Assembly: GCA_930633495.1 (NCBI GenBank)
Contig: CAKNFJ010000002.1
Coordinates: forward strand, 434,001 to 498,000
Direction: 5' to 3'
Length of the DNA stretch: 64,000 bases
Origin: Hyphomicrobiales bacterium
GTDB taxonomy: Bacteria > Pseudomonadota > Alphaproteobacteria > Rhizobiales > Beijerinckiaceae
In this document: piece after piece, positions 16,519-24,984 of the stretch
Numbering within the stretch: position 1 is the first letter of the stretch
Layout: every line of letters begins with the position of its first letter
The notes under the pieces: model-generated
Database searches by the model: none
The model's input: only the letters and a program-made list of their open reading frames with translations
What the model was told of the DNA's origin: nothing
Program-made: the position numbers and the translations under genes

Positions 16519-17250
16519 TTAACGCCCCGCAGTATAGCCAGGTACAGCAACCCGGTGTTCAAGGTAGAGCATCCCGATCGTTACCAGGATGTTGACAGTG
16601 AGATAAAGGACAGTCGCGACGGTGAACGCCTCGAATATCTGAAAGGTGAATTCCTGCATGGCTCGGGCGCGGGCAGTGAGTTCTACCAGTCCGATCGTGA
16701 GTGCCACCGACGTATTCTTGATCGTGTTCAGGAACTCAGACGTCAGTGGAGGCAGGATGATCCGAAATGCCATTGGCAGCAGAACATATCGATAGGTTTG
16801 CGGTGTCGTAAGCCCGATTGCGGCACCCGCCAGCTTCTGACCACGGGGCAGTGAGCTGATGCCCGCACGGAGCTGTTCCGCGACTCGTGCCGACATATAA
16901 AAGCCGAGCCCCAAGACCGTCGTCCAGAACGCCGAATTTGGCAACGCTTTCAACCAGTTGCCCATGCTTTGCGGTAGCAGTTCAGGCAACACGAAATACC
17001 AAAGGAAAAGCTGTACAAGGAAAGGAATGTTGCGAAACAATTCCACATATGCGCTCGCAATCCTTTGGGCAGGCCCGGACGGCATCGTCCGCATCACCCC
17101 GACGACAAGACCCAGTGCCAGCGCAAGAAGCCATGCACCTACTGCGGTGACTAGCGTTACTTGCAGACCCCGCAACAGCATTTCCAAGTAACTACCCGAC
17201 CCATCCAGCGATTGCTGGAAGAGAATTCCCCAGTTCCAGTTATAGTTCAT
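16519..17250 (-). CDS. gltJ: Acidic amino acid ABC transporter permease (GltJ-like)
   Basis: 243 residues from the ATG at 17250, which follows GGAGGG; the frame begins earlier at a TTG (17271) with no ribosome site. The start MNYNWNWGILFQQ and the segments YVELFRNIPFLVQLFLWYFVLPELLPQ and EQLRAGISSLPRGQKLAGAAIGL (EAA loop) match GltJ. Five or so membrane helices. Partner of GltK. Confidence 0.92.
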   Translation of the reverse strand: MNYNWNWGILFQQSLDGSGSYLEMLLRGLQVTLVTAVGAWLLALALGLVVGVMRTMPSGPAQRIASAYVELFRNIPFLVQLFLWYFVLPELLPQSMGNWLKALPNSAFWTTVLGLGFYMSARVAEQLRAGISSLPRGQKLAGAAIGLTTPQTYRYVLLPMAFRIILPPLTSEFLNTIKNTSVALTIGLVELTARARAMQEFTFQIFEAFTVATVLYLTVNILVTIGMLYLEHRVAVPGYTAGR

Positions 17251-17272
17251 AGAGCCCTCCGTACGCTCCAAG

Positions 17273-17301
17273 CCTCATGGCGACGTTCTTTCGCCATGAG
17301 G
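17273..17301 (-). terminator. Hairpin between gltI and gltJ
   Basis: CCTCATGGCGA (17273-17283) and TCGCCATGAGG (17291-17301) form a perfect 11-bp stem with a 7-nt loop, 12 bases beyond the gltI stop. Such hairpins between a binding-protein gene and its permease genes usually protect the 3' end of the binding-protein message or partly stop transcription, giving an excess of binding protein. Confidence 0.75.
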
Positions 17302-17313
17302 CAGTTGTTGGAA

Positions 17314-18225
17314 TTATTGCAGGTAGGAGGCCGTGTCGGCGGAGTCGGAAGGGTTCTCGAACGCGCGCTTCAATGCCGGGTCAAGCGGGACGTTCAGGTT
17401 AAGCCCGCGGGGCGGGATGGCCTGGTTGAACCACTTGTTGTAGATATCCAGCATCTCCGGGCTCTTGTAGAGCGCGGCGGTCGCGTCATCTACGAGTTCC
17501 TTGAACTCCGCATCGTCGCGACGGAGCATGATTGCATAGGGTTGGGGATTGGAAAATGCCTCCTGCGAGATTGCATAGCCGGACGGATCGCGCGACCCGG
17601 CAACGAGCGAGGCCAGCAGAATGTCGTCCATCACGAATGCTGCCGCACGACCCGTTTCGACCATAAGGAACGCTTCCGCATGGTCGTTTGCGGCAATGAT
17701 GTTCATGCCGAGTTGCTGCGCCGTATTCACTTCGTTCAGCTCTTGGATATTGACCGTTCCGGATGTCGACACGACTGACTGGCCTTTGAGGTCGGCAATC
17801 GAGCTGAGATTGCTCGATTTCTTGGCAACGAACCTGTTTGCAGTCAGAAAGTATGTATTGCTGAACGCCACCTGCTTCTGGCGCTCTGCAGTATTGAAGG
17901 TTGAGCCGCACTCGAGATCAACGGTCCCGTTTGCGATCAACGGGATGCGCGTTGCCGAAGTAACGGGGTTAAATCGCACCTCAAGCTTATCAAGCTTGAG
18001 CCGCTCTTTGACGGCGTCGACGACCTTCAGGCAGATATCAACAGCATAACCGACCGGCTGCTGCTTGTCGTCGAGATATGAGAAGGGCACGGACGAGTCG
18101 CGGTTGCCGACCGTGATCACTCCTGTGTCCTTGATCTTTTTCAGCGTTCCGGTGAGATCATCTGCCGACGCACCACCACACATTGCTGTCATGACGACTG
18201 CAAAAGCACAAAGTTTCTTCAACAT
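17314..18225 (-). CDS. gltI: Periplasmic acidic amino acid-binding protein (GltI-like)
   Basis: 303 residues from the ATG at 18225, preceded by GGAGGAATACG; the frame runs on to 18375 but that part is leader. The N-terminus MLKKLCAFAVVMTAMCGGASA is a Sec signal. The mature part keeps the GltI pattern: VITVGNRDSSVPFSYLDDKQQPVGYAVDIC, RIPLIANGTVDLECGSTFNTAERQKQVAFS, and NKWFNQAIPPRGLNLNVPL. GltI binds glutamate and aspartate; a relative beside bhc genes may bind beta-hydroxyaspartate or a D-acidic amino acid (inference). First gene of the operon, divergent from the LysR gene. Confidence 0.92.
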   Translation of the reverse strand: MLKKLCAFAVVMTAMCGGASADDLTGTLKKIKDTGVITVGNRDSSVPFSYLDDKQQPVGYAVDICLKVVDAVKERLKLDKLEVRFNPVTSATRIPLIANGTVDLECGSTFNTAERQKQVAFSNTYFLTANRFVAKKSSNLSSIADLKGQSVVSTSGTVNIQELNEVNTAQQLGMNIIAANDHAEAFLMVETGRAAAFVMDDILLASLVAGSRDPSGYAISQEAFSNPQPYAIMLRRDDAEFKELVDDATAALYKSPEMLDIYNKWFNQAIPPRGLNLNVPLDPALKRAFENPSDSADTASYLQ

Positions 18226-18532
18226 CGTATTCCTCCAGAGGTTGCAATTAGAAAGAGATAGCTGGCTGCTGGTTTCTTGGTCGCGTTGCAGACCCATGTG
18301 GCGGATGTTCAATATCCAATTGGTACGTTGCCTTGCGACTGCTCCCAAACAGAAAAGGCACCGGCCACGACACACCGCCTCACAACACGGTCAGTCGCAT
18401 GTGACGTTCACGCAAACCATTTTGACCGTCGCTGCCTCTTCCTAGAGGGTATAATAAATGCGATAGGTGACTGCCGATCAAATGCATTATAGCGGCCGAT
18501 CTATGTGCAAATATTATATGATGGAGAAGATT
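18226..18532. promoter_or_regulatory. Divergent control region of gltIJKL and the LysR regulator
   Basis: About 300 bases without a gene. TATAAT at 18450-18455 is a good -10 for the rightward LysR gene. TCAAATGCATTAT at 18478-18490 and CAAATATTATAT at 18508-18519 recur in nearly the same form in the control region of the RidA-DadA-bhc genes (25141-25183), so they are candidate LysR operator parts. Confidence 0.5.
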
Positions 18533-19447
18533 ATGCTGAAGCATAGGCAGGTGGAGGCGTTCCGCGCGGTCATCATCAGCGGTTCAGTGTCGACTGCGGC
18601 GGACATTCTCGGAATCACTCAACCTGCGGTCAGTCGGCTCGTGAAAGATTTGGAATACGAGACGCGCTTGAATTTGTTCGAACGCTCTGGAGGTCGACTT
18701 GTTGCAACCGGCGACGCGATGGCCCTCTATCGCGAGATCGACCGCTCATTTGTTGGACTTGAGCGTATCGCCGACTTGGCGCGCGATTTGAGAGAAAGAC
18801 GAGGAGGTTCTCTGCGCATCGCGGCACTGCCGGGACTAGCAAACGGGTTCCTGCCGGCCTTTGCCGCAGGTTTTCTTGCCAAAAGGCCATCGTTAAATAT
18901 GTCGCTTCACGGCATGAATTCTCATTTCGTCCTCGAATGGATCAGCACCGGCCATTGTGATCTCGGAATCGTCGAGAACACGCAACTCACCAACGTCACC
19001 ATCGAAGAACTGCCACCCTGCGATATGGTAGCGGTGCTCCCTCTCCAACACCGGCTCGTGGAACGCGAGCGAATCGTTCCCGAGGACTTTGACAATGAGG
19101 ATTTCATCTCACTCATACAGCCGTCGGTAATGCATGTCATGGTCGATGCCATAATGCGCGAGCGAGGAATAATCAGACGTATTAAGGCTGAAACTCCACT
19201 CTCCATGATTGTTTGTGGTATGGTTTCAGCAGGATTCGGCGTTTCGATCGTCGATCCGTTTACTGCCGATAGATATTCTTCATCTTTGGTAGTTCGGCCA
19301 ATCGATCCGCCAATCTCTATCAATTGGACAATCGTGCTACCGACGCACATAAAAGCGTCTTCGATTACGAACGAGTTTATAGTCGAGTTTCGAAAAAGCT
19401 TTCGAAATTTTCTTTCGGAGCGATCGACTTCAGCAAAGCTTGCCTAG
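18533..19447 (+). CDS. LysR-family transcriptional regulator (OccR/NocR-like)
   Basis: 304 residues from the ATG at 18533, preceded by GGAGAAGATT; upstream ATGs (18467, 18503 and others) lack a site. The N-terminal winged helix reads KHRQVEAFRAVIISGSVSTAADILGITQPAVSRLVKDLE, close to the opine and amino acid regulators OccR and NocR. The effector domain starts about residue 95 (GSLRIAALPGLANGFLP). It lies between the gltIJKL operon (divergent) and bhcD (convergent), so it most likely senses the imported amino acid or a pathway intermediate and controls both units. Confidence 0.87.
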   Translation: MLKHRQVEAFRAVIISGSVSTAADILGITQPAVSRLVKDLEYETRLNLFERSGGRLVATGDAMALYREIDRSFVGLERIADLARDLRERRGGSLRIAALPGLANGFLPAFAAGFLAKRPSLNMSLHGMNSHFVLEWISTGHCDLGIVENTQLTNVTIEELPPCDMVAVLPLQHRLVERERIVPEDFDNEDFISLIQPSVMHVMVDAIMRERGIIRRIKAETPLSMIVCGMVSAGFGVSIVDPFTADRYSSSLVVRPIDPPISINWTIVLPTHIKASSITNEFIVEFRKSFRNFLSERSTSAKLA

Positions 19448-19598
19448 CCGTATGTTATCCTCATCGTCATGAACGACTGATATCGCGAAAATGGGTTTGG
19501 GGGCACATTCTTCAGCGCGGTCACTACAGAGTGCGGGCTGATCTGGCAATCCAAGTCCGACGTCAAGCCATCTCCCTCAATGTCAATCGCGCGCAGAA

Positions 19599-20564
19599 CT
19601 AAAGCTCCACTTCCAGGGCGAGCCCTCGCGCCCGAGCAATATCCACCGCAACTGACGCCACCGCGAGATCCTGGAGGCCAACGCCCGTGCCGTCGAACAA
19701 CGTGATCTCCTCCGGCGAGGTCCGCCCCGGCGCCAGGCCGGCGATCACCGCGCCGAGCGGCGTGATGTCGCCGGTCGCGATCAATCCCTGCGCCACCGCG
19801 TGCTGCGCCTCACCGATGGTGACGGACTGTTCAACCTCATCGGCAAAGAGCCGAGCGCGTGGGAAAAGAGCCGCCTCTACTTCCTGCTTCCCTTTAGTGT
19901 CGGTCCCCATGCAAGCGAGATGGGTTCCTGGGCGAATATGCCCGGAAAGAAGAATCGGTGCGAAGCTGGATGTGATCGTGATGATGACATCGGCCTGTGC
20001 CCCGAGTTGTGGCAGGTCGACCACCTCGAAAGGCAGGCCGAGTTCGACCGCCGTGTCGGCCAGCCGCGACAGCATTTCGGGGTGCAAGTTCCAACCAACC
20101 ACCTTGTCGAATTTGCGCGCCCGCACTGCGGCGCGCATCTGGAAGGCGGACTGGTGACCGGCCCCGACCATGCCGAGCACGCGGGCGTCGGGGCGGGCCA
20201 GATGCTTGATCGACACCGCCGAGGCGGCGGCCGTGCGCAGCGCGGTCAGCAGGTTACCGCCGACCGCCGCCTTGATCCGGCCGGTGTCCGGGTCGAACAG
20301 CAGCACCGTGGACTGGTGGTTGGTCAAGCCCTTCGCCATGTTGCCCGGCCAGTAGCCGCCCGCCTTGACCCCAAGGACGAGCCCCGCACTGTCGAAGCCA
20401 GCCTTGAAGCCGTAGAGCGCGTCGGCATAGCCGATCGCCTCTCGGATGACGGGGAAGTTACGGGCCTCGTCTCGCGCCATGGCAGCGAAGACGCTTTCGA
20501 TGGCTTCAAAGACAGCGGCCTCGCTCATGAGGTCGGAGATCAGACGCTCCGGTACGATGATCAT
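19599..20564 (-). CDS. bhcD: Iminosuccinate reductase of the beta-hydroxyaspartate cycle
   Basis: 321 residues from the ATG at 20564, preceded by GGAGGAGTC; the longer frame to 20699 is antisense leader. Belongs to the ornithine cyclodeaminase/mu-crystallin family, with KAGGYWPGN, GGNLLTALRTAAASAVSIKHLA and the NAD(P)-binding VLGMVGAGHQSAFQMRAA. The sequence follows Paracoccus BhcD throughout (for example MGTDTKGKQEVEAALF and FDGTGVGLQDLAVASVAVD). BhcD reduces iminosuccinate to aspartate with NADH. Third gene of bhcB-bhcC-bhcD. General ornithine cyclodeaminase annotation would be too broad. Confidence 0.9.
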   Translation of the reverse strand: MIIVPERLISDLMSEAAVFEAIESVFAAMARDEARNFPVIREAIGYADALYGFKAGFDSAGLVLGVKAGGYWPGNMAKGLTNHQSTVLLFDPDTGRIKAAVGGNLLTALRTAAASAVSIKHLARPDARVLGMVGAGHQSAFQMRAAVRARKFDKVVGWNLHPEMLSRLADTAVELGLPFEVVDLPQLGAQADVIITITSSFAPILLSGHIRPGTHLACMGTDTKGKQEVEAALFPRARLFADEVEQSVTIGEAQHAVAQGLIATGDITPLGAVIAGLAPGRTSPEEITLFDGTGVGLQDLAVASVAVDIARARGLALEVEL

Positions 20565-20622
20565 GGATTGACTCCTCCAAGAATAACACCGGAGCGCCCA
20601 GTTGCGCTTCGCAGGTACGTTC

Positions 20623-21786
20623 TCAATACGCCTTGCCGCGTGCCGACACCGGCCAGACCGTCTCGACCTTACCGTTGCGCACCCCGACATACCAGTCATG
20701 GACGTTGCAGGTCGGATCGCAATGGCCGGGCACCAGCCTGAGCTTGTCGTTGACCTTCAGCACGCCCTTGGGGTCATCGATCACACCGTGCTCGTCGCTG
20801 CACTTGATGTATTTCACGTCGTCGCGGCCGTAGATGAAGGGCAGGCCGCTGTCGACCGATTGCGCCTTGAGGCCGGCGTCGCAGATGGCGCGGTCGGGCT
20901 TGGCGTGGCTCATCACGCTGGTCAGGATGAACAGCGCGTTCTCCCATTCGCCCTTGTCGATGCGGTGGCCATCCTTATCGAGGATGCGGCCGTAGTCAGC
21001 GTCCATGAAGGCGTAGGAGCCGCATTGCAGCTCGTTATAGACGCCCGAGCCCGTCTCGAAATAATAGGAGCCGGTGCCGCCGCCGGAAACCAGTTCCGGC
21101 TCCAGCCCGACAGCCTTCAGGCCCTCGACGGCGTCCTTGACCATGGCGATCGCCGCGTCGAGCTTCTCCTTACGCGCCTCATAGCTGTCGATGTGCTGCA
21201 TCGCGCCCTGGTAGGCTTGGATGCCGGTGAACTTGAGGCCCGGCGCCGCGTCGGCGGCCTGGGCGATCTTCACGACGGCGTCGGTCGAGGTGACGCCGCA
21301 GCGGCCGGCGCCGCAGTCGATCTCCACGAAGATTTCGAGCTGCGTGCCGTGCTTTTCGGCGGCAGCAGACAGGTCAGCGATGTTGGCAACGTCATCGACG
21401 CAGACGATGATGCGCGAGCCGAGCTTGGGCAGGCGGGCCAGCCGGTCGATCTTGGCCGGGTCGCGCACCTGGTTCGACACCAGCACGTCCTTGATGCCGC
21501 CGCGCACGAAGACTTCCGCCTCGCTGACCTTCTGGCAGCAGACGCCGACCGAGCCGCCGAGCCTCTCCTGCAGTTTCTGCACGTCAACCGACTTATGCAT
21601 CTTGCCGTGGCTGCGATGGCGCATACCGTTCGCCTTGGCGTAATCGCCCATCTTGCGGATATTGCGCTCCAGCGCGTCGAGGTCGAGGATCAGGCAGGGC
21701 GTCTGGATCTGGGATTCGTCCATGCCGGGGACCGCCGGCACGTCGAAACCGACGTCGAGTTGTTCAGTTTGAGTCGTCGCGTTCAT
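20623..21786 (-). CDS. bhcC: Beta-hydroxyaspartate aldolase
   Basis: 387 residues from the ATG at 21786, preceded by GAGGAGAAGAGC; the same length as Paracoccus BhcC. PLP enzyme of the D-threonine aldolase/D-serine dehydratase fold III group: RHRSHGKMHKS with the cofactor lysine (about 62), FVEIDCGAGRCGV, SGGGTGSYYF, and the metal site PGHCDPTCNVHDWYVGVRNG at the C-terminus. It joins glyoxylate and glycine to (2R,3S)-beta-hydroxyaspartate, or cleaves it. It starts 10 bases after the bhcB stop. Confidence 0.93.
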   Translation of the reverse strand: MNATTQTEQLDVGFDVPAVPGMDESQIQTPCLILDLDALERNIRKMGDYAKANGMRHRSHGKMHKSVDVQKLQERLGGSVGVCCQKVSEAEVFVRGGIKDVLVSNQVRDPAKIDRLARLPKLGSRIIVCVDDVANIADLSAAAEKHGTQLEIFVEIDCGAGRCGVTSTDAVVKIAQAADAAPGLKFTGIQAYQGAMQHIDSYEARKEKLDAAIAMVKDAVEGLKAVGLEPELVSGGGTGSYYFETGSGVYNELQCGSYAFMDADYGRILDKDGHRIDKGEWENALFILTSVMSHAKPDRAICDAGLKAQSVDSGLPFIYGRDDVKYIKCSDEHGVIDDPKGVLKVNDKLRLVPGHCDPTCNVHDWYVGVRNGKVETVWPVSARGKAY

Positions 21787-21796
21787 GCTCTTCTCC

Positions 21797-22744
21797 TCAG
21801 TTCCACGGTAATTTGTCGAGATCCACATTGCCGCCCGTCACGATCACGCCGACGCGCTTGCCGGCAAAGACATCAGGGTTCTTCAGGATGGTCGCCAGCG
21901 GCACGGCGCTGGACGGCTCCATCACGATCTTCATGCGCTTCCAGATCAGCTTCATCGCGTCGACGATCTCCTGCTCGGAAGCCGTCAGGATGTCGGTGAC
22001 GTTGTTCTTCACGAAATGCCAGGTCAGTTCCTTCAGCGGCACTTTCAGGCCGTCGGCGACCGTTTCTGGCGCGTCGTCGGCGATGATGCGGCCGGCCTTG
22101 AAGCTACGGTAGGCGTCGTCGGCCTGCTCGGGCTCGGCGGCGTAGATCTTTACGCCGGGCGCGAGATTGGAGAGCGTCAGGCAGCTTCCCGACACCATGC
22201 CGCCGCCGCCAATCGGCGCGACCACGGCGTCGAGACCGTCGACCTGCTCGATCAACTCGGCAGAGCAGGTCGCCTGCCCGGCGATGACACGATGGTCGTT
22301 ATAGGGATGCACGAATTCCGCGCCGGTCTCGGCAACAACCTCGGCAAAGACGGCCTCACGCGACGAGGTTGACGGCTCGCATTCGACGACACGACCGCCG
22401 TAGCCCCGGACCGCATCCTTCTTAGCCTGCGGCGCGGTGCGCGGCATCACTACGGTGCAGGGAATGCCGCGCCGACCAGCTGCATAGGAAAGGCAGGTTC
22501 CGTGATTGCCGGACGAGTGCGTTGCAACACCCTTCTTCGCCTGCTCGTCGTTCAGGCCAAACACCGCGTTCGACGCGCCGCGCGCTTTGAAGGCCCCAGC
22601 CTTCTGAAGGTTCTCGCACTTGAAGAAGAGTTCGGCGCCAGCAAGTCCATTGATGAATGTCGATGTGAGAACGGGTGTGCGATGAATATGGGGTTCGATT
22701 AAGGCTCGTGCTGCAAGCACGTCGGTAAGATTCGGAATGTACAT
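21797..22744 (-). CDS. bhcB: Beta-hydroxyaspartate dehydratase
   Basis: 315 residues from the ATG at 22744; a TTG six bases upstream lies nearer AAGGAG and cannot be excluded. PLP fold type II, serine/threonine dehydratase-like: FFKCENLQKAGAFKARGASNAV with cofactor Lys53, SSGNHGTCLSYAA, and the phosphate loop PIGGGGMVSG. It follows Paracoccus BhcB (AEPEQADDAYRSFKAG, SAVPLATILKNP, VGVIVTGGNVDLDKLPWN). It dehydrates beta-hydroxyaspartate to iminosuccinate. First of the three bhc genes and 15 bases from the RidA gene upstream. bhcA, the aspartate-glyoxylate aminotransferase that normally precedes it, is absent. Confidence 0.92.
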   Translation of the reverse strand: MYIPNLTDVLAARALIEPHIHRTPVLTSTFINGLAGAELFFKCENLQKAGAFKARGASNAVFGLNDEQAKKGVATHSSGNHGTCLSYAAGRRGIPCTVVMPRTAPQAKKDAVRGYGGRVVECEPSTSSREAVFAEVVAETGAEFVHPYNDHRVIAGQATCSAELIEQVDGLDAVVAPIGGGGMVSGSCLTLSNLAPGVKIYAAEPEQADDAYRSFKAGRIIADDAPETVADGLKVPLKELTWHFVKNNVTDILTASEQEIVDAMKLIWKRMKIVMEPSSAVPLATILKNPDVFAGKRVGVIVTGGNVDLDKLPWN

Positions 22745-22759
22745 ATCCAAGCGCGCTCC

Positions 22760-23185
22760 TTACGCTGTAATCGCTGCGGCGCCTCGATCGGTATCGCTCG
22801 GATCGAGAGCAACAGCATCAAGTTCGATGAGGTATCCATGATGAAGCGCCGGCACTGGAACGACCGACCGGGCAGGACGCGCTTCACCGAACGCCTTGGC
22901 ATATGCTGCGTTGAAGCTGCTCCAATGCTCGACGCCGACGATGTAAGCTGTGACTTTCACGACATGAGAAGGCGTCGCACCAGCCGCCTCGAGTACGGCC
23001 AGCAAATTCCGGAGAACGAGACTGGCCTGGTTATCGAAGAGATCGTCAGATTGCTCCGACTGGCCTTCTGGTTTGATCGGAAGCTGACCGGAAACATGAA
23101 TGAATCCACCCGCTCGGGCCGCCTGACTGTAGTGACCCAAAGGCTTCGGGGCGTGACTCGTTAATATGTGTTCTATTTGCGCCAT
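22760..23185 (-). CDS. RidA/YjgF-family imine deaminase-like protein
   Basis: 141 residues from the ATG at 23185, preceded by GGAGACG; the frame runs back to 23305 over the end of the dadA-like gene without a ribosome site. Family marks: LGHYSQAARAGGFIHVSGQLPI, NLLAVLEAAGATPSHVVKVTAYI, and ARPARSVVPVPALHHGYLIELDAVA with the conserved Arg. RidA proteins hydrolyse reactive imines/enamines formed by PLP dehydratases and amino acid oxidases. Between the DadA-like gene and bhcB it would handle iminosuccinate or other imino acids. Confidence 0.88.
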   Translation of the reverse strand: MAQIEHILTSHAPKPLGHYSQAARAGGFIHVSGQLPIKPEGQSEQSDDLFDNQASLVLRNLLAVLEAAGATPSHVVKVTAYIVGVEHWSSFNAAYAKAFGEARPARSVVPVPALHHGYLIELDAVALDPSDTDRGAAAITA

Positions 23186-23264
23186 TTCGCGTCTCCGAGG
23201 TGATTGCGAGGTGCAGATTGATCTTGACACCGGCTCTGCGCTGTACTCACGACCGCGTAAGTAC

Positions 23265-24560
23265 TTAACTTGCCGGACCCGTTTGCTTGGATTTGCCAAT
23301 ACCAAAGCGGTTTGGTGCGAAGGGCGAAATGTCGATTGAGGTCTTTTCGCCTGCGAGGAGCTCTGAGACGAGCGTTGCGGTCATCGGCGCCCCTGTCATG
23401 CCGAGATGACCATGGCCGAAAGCATAGATTACGTCGGGTGTCCGGGTTGCCCGGCCAATCACGGGGAGCGAATCCGGGATGCTCGGCCGGAACCCCATCC
23501 ATTTGGAATATCGTTCTTCAGAACTCGCAGGCGCGAGGGCTGGAAGAAGTTTTCGAGCGTGCGTATAGAGCACATGCGCACGTTTCCAGTTAGGAACGGC
23601 TGTGAGCCCAGCGAACTCAACCGTACCCGCCACGCGAAGCCCCATTTCCATAGGTGTCGCGATGAATTTTCCTGACGCATCGGTCGTCGGAATGCGTGGA
23701 GCGGCTTCCGGATTCGCGATGACGATATGATATCCACGTTCGGTATCGAGCGGGATGTCATCGCCTAGCGAATTAGCAAGTGATTTCGAGTGTGCGCCGG
23801 CTGCGACAACCGCTGCATCAACGGCCAGAACGCCGTTCGTGGTTGTAATGCCTTTAAGCGCCCTACCTTCAGTCTCAAAGCCGATGACACGCGCAGATAC
23901 GAATTCGCCACCGTTCGCGATAAAACGCCGAAACAAGAGGGTCACGAGCCCTTGCGGATTAATCGTGTGACCGTTCTCTTCTATAAGAATGCCCTTGGTA
24001 AACGCATGCGACAAGTTCGGATCGAAATCCCGCAACGCATCGGCGCTGAGGATCTGCGTGCGAACACCGTTGAGACGCCGCAGTTCCCAACCTCCGCGGT
24101 CCTTGGCGAAGTCTGCTTCTCCACGATATACGGTCAGATGACCTTCATGGCGGATCAGATGGCTCGCATCAGCCTCCTCCGCCAATGACTTGATCAGAGG
24201 CACCGTGGACTTGATGAGATTGCGGAGTGCTTTCGCCTGCTCCTTCACCTTGTTTGGTCTTCCGGCTAACAGAAAGCGAATCAACCAGGGCATGATGGTT
24301 GGAAAATAGCTGAACCGGATTGACAACGGCCCCATCGGGTCAAGGAGCCACTTCGGTACGCTCGTCAAGTTTCCCGGCATGGACATAGGGACGACGGCTG
24401 AGCCGTTGAAGCATCCGGCATTCCCAAACGATGCACCTTCGCCAGGAGGGTTCGGGTCAATCAAGGTGACTTTGAATCCGCGGCGCTGAAGCATCAGCGC
24501 CGTGCATACGCCGACGATTCCGGCTCCAGCGATGCCTACTTTTTTGTGGTTCTCAGACAT
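23265..24560 (-). CDS. DadA-family D-amino acid (or glycine) dehydrogenase, FAD-dependent
   Basis: 431 residues; GGGAGCATCCT precedes the ATG. The N-terminal dinucleotide fold is KVGIAGAGIVGVCTALMLQRRGFKVTLIDPN (GxGxxG), followed by GEGASFGNAGCFNGSAVVPM as in D-amino acid dehydrogenase DadA, and near the end GFRPSIPDSLPVIGRATRTPDVIYAFGHGHLGMTGAP. Such enzymes oxidise D-amino acids, sometimes glycine or D-aspartate-like substrates, to imino acids, passing electrons to the respiratory chain. Flanked by two RidA-like genes and upstream of bhcBCD. Substrate not predictable from sequence. Confidence 0.88.
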   Translation of the reverse strand: MSENHKKVGIAGAGIVGVCTALMLQRRGFKVTLIDPNPPGEGASFGNAGCFNGSAVVPMSMPGNLTSVPKWLLDPMGPLSIRFSYFPTIMPWLIRFLLAGRPNKVKEQAKALRNLIKSTVPLIKSLAEEADASHLIRHEGHLTVYRGEADFAKDRGGWELRRLNGVRTQILSADALRDFDPNLSHAFTKGILIEENGHTINPQGLVTLLFRRFIANGGEFVSARVIGFETEGRALKGITTTNGVLAVDAAVVAAGAHSKSLANSLGDDIPLDTERGYHIVIANPEAAPRIPTTDASGKFIATPMEMGLRVAGTVEFAGLTAVPNWKRAHVLYTHARKLLPALAPASSEERYSKWMGFRPSIPDSLPVIGRATRTPDVIYAFGHGHLGMTGAPMTATLVSELLAGEKTSIDISPFAPNRFGIGKSKQTGPAS

Positions 24561-24636
24561 AGGATGCTCCCGCGGAGCCGACAGTCTCTCGCTGCCTAGC
24601 CACCGTTTCGCGGTAGGTGATAAAATTCGGCGTGCC

Positions 24637-24984
24637 TTACCTTGCTGCGGTAACGACGATTTCGATCAGGACGTCCTGGCCAAGATCTGAAACCCCTATC
24701 GTCGCACGCGCGGGCAAATCCTGTGCGTCGAGCCAAGAAGTCCAGACGTCGTTCATCTCTTGCTTCAGGTTCATGTCAGTGATGAACAAGGTCGCGGAAA
24801 TTAGTTTCGTCTTGTCGGTTCCCGCTTCTGCGAGGAATTTGTCGAGCTTGGCACAAACTTGCGTCGTTTGGGCCCGCATCGAGGCGCCCTTGAGTTCATC
24901 GGCCAGCACGCCACCGAAGTAAATCACATCAGCATATTCAACTGACCGATGCATGATTGGTGTTCTGTCTCGACGTGTGATCAT
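24637..24984 (-). CDS. Second RidA-family protein
   Basis: 115 residues from the ATG at 24984, preceded by AGGAGCAAGACG; the longer frame to 25017 lacks a site. VIYFGGVLADELKGASMRAQTTQVCAKLDKFLAEAGTDKTKLISATLFITDM and LPARATIGVSDLGQDVLIEIVVTA fit the YjgF/RidA fold. It diverges from the first RidA (22760-23185), so the two probably act on different imines. First gene of the RidA-DadA-RidA-bhcBCD series, transcribed from the AT-rich region upstream. Confidence 0.87.
   Translation of the reverse strand: MITRRDRTPIMHRSVEYADVIYFGGVLADELKGASMRAQTTQVCAKLDKFLAEAGTDKTKLISATLFITDMNLKQEMNDVWTSWLDAQDLPARATIGVSDLGQDVLIEIVVTAAR

Noticed and set aside
20602-21999. 465-codon rightward frame over bhcC
   Set aside because: Antisense to bhcC and part of bhcB, whose motifs are beyond doubt.
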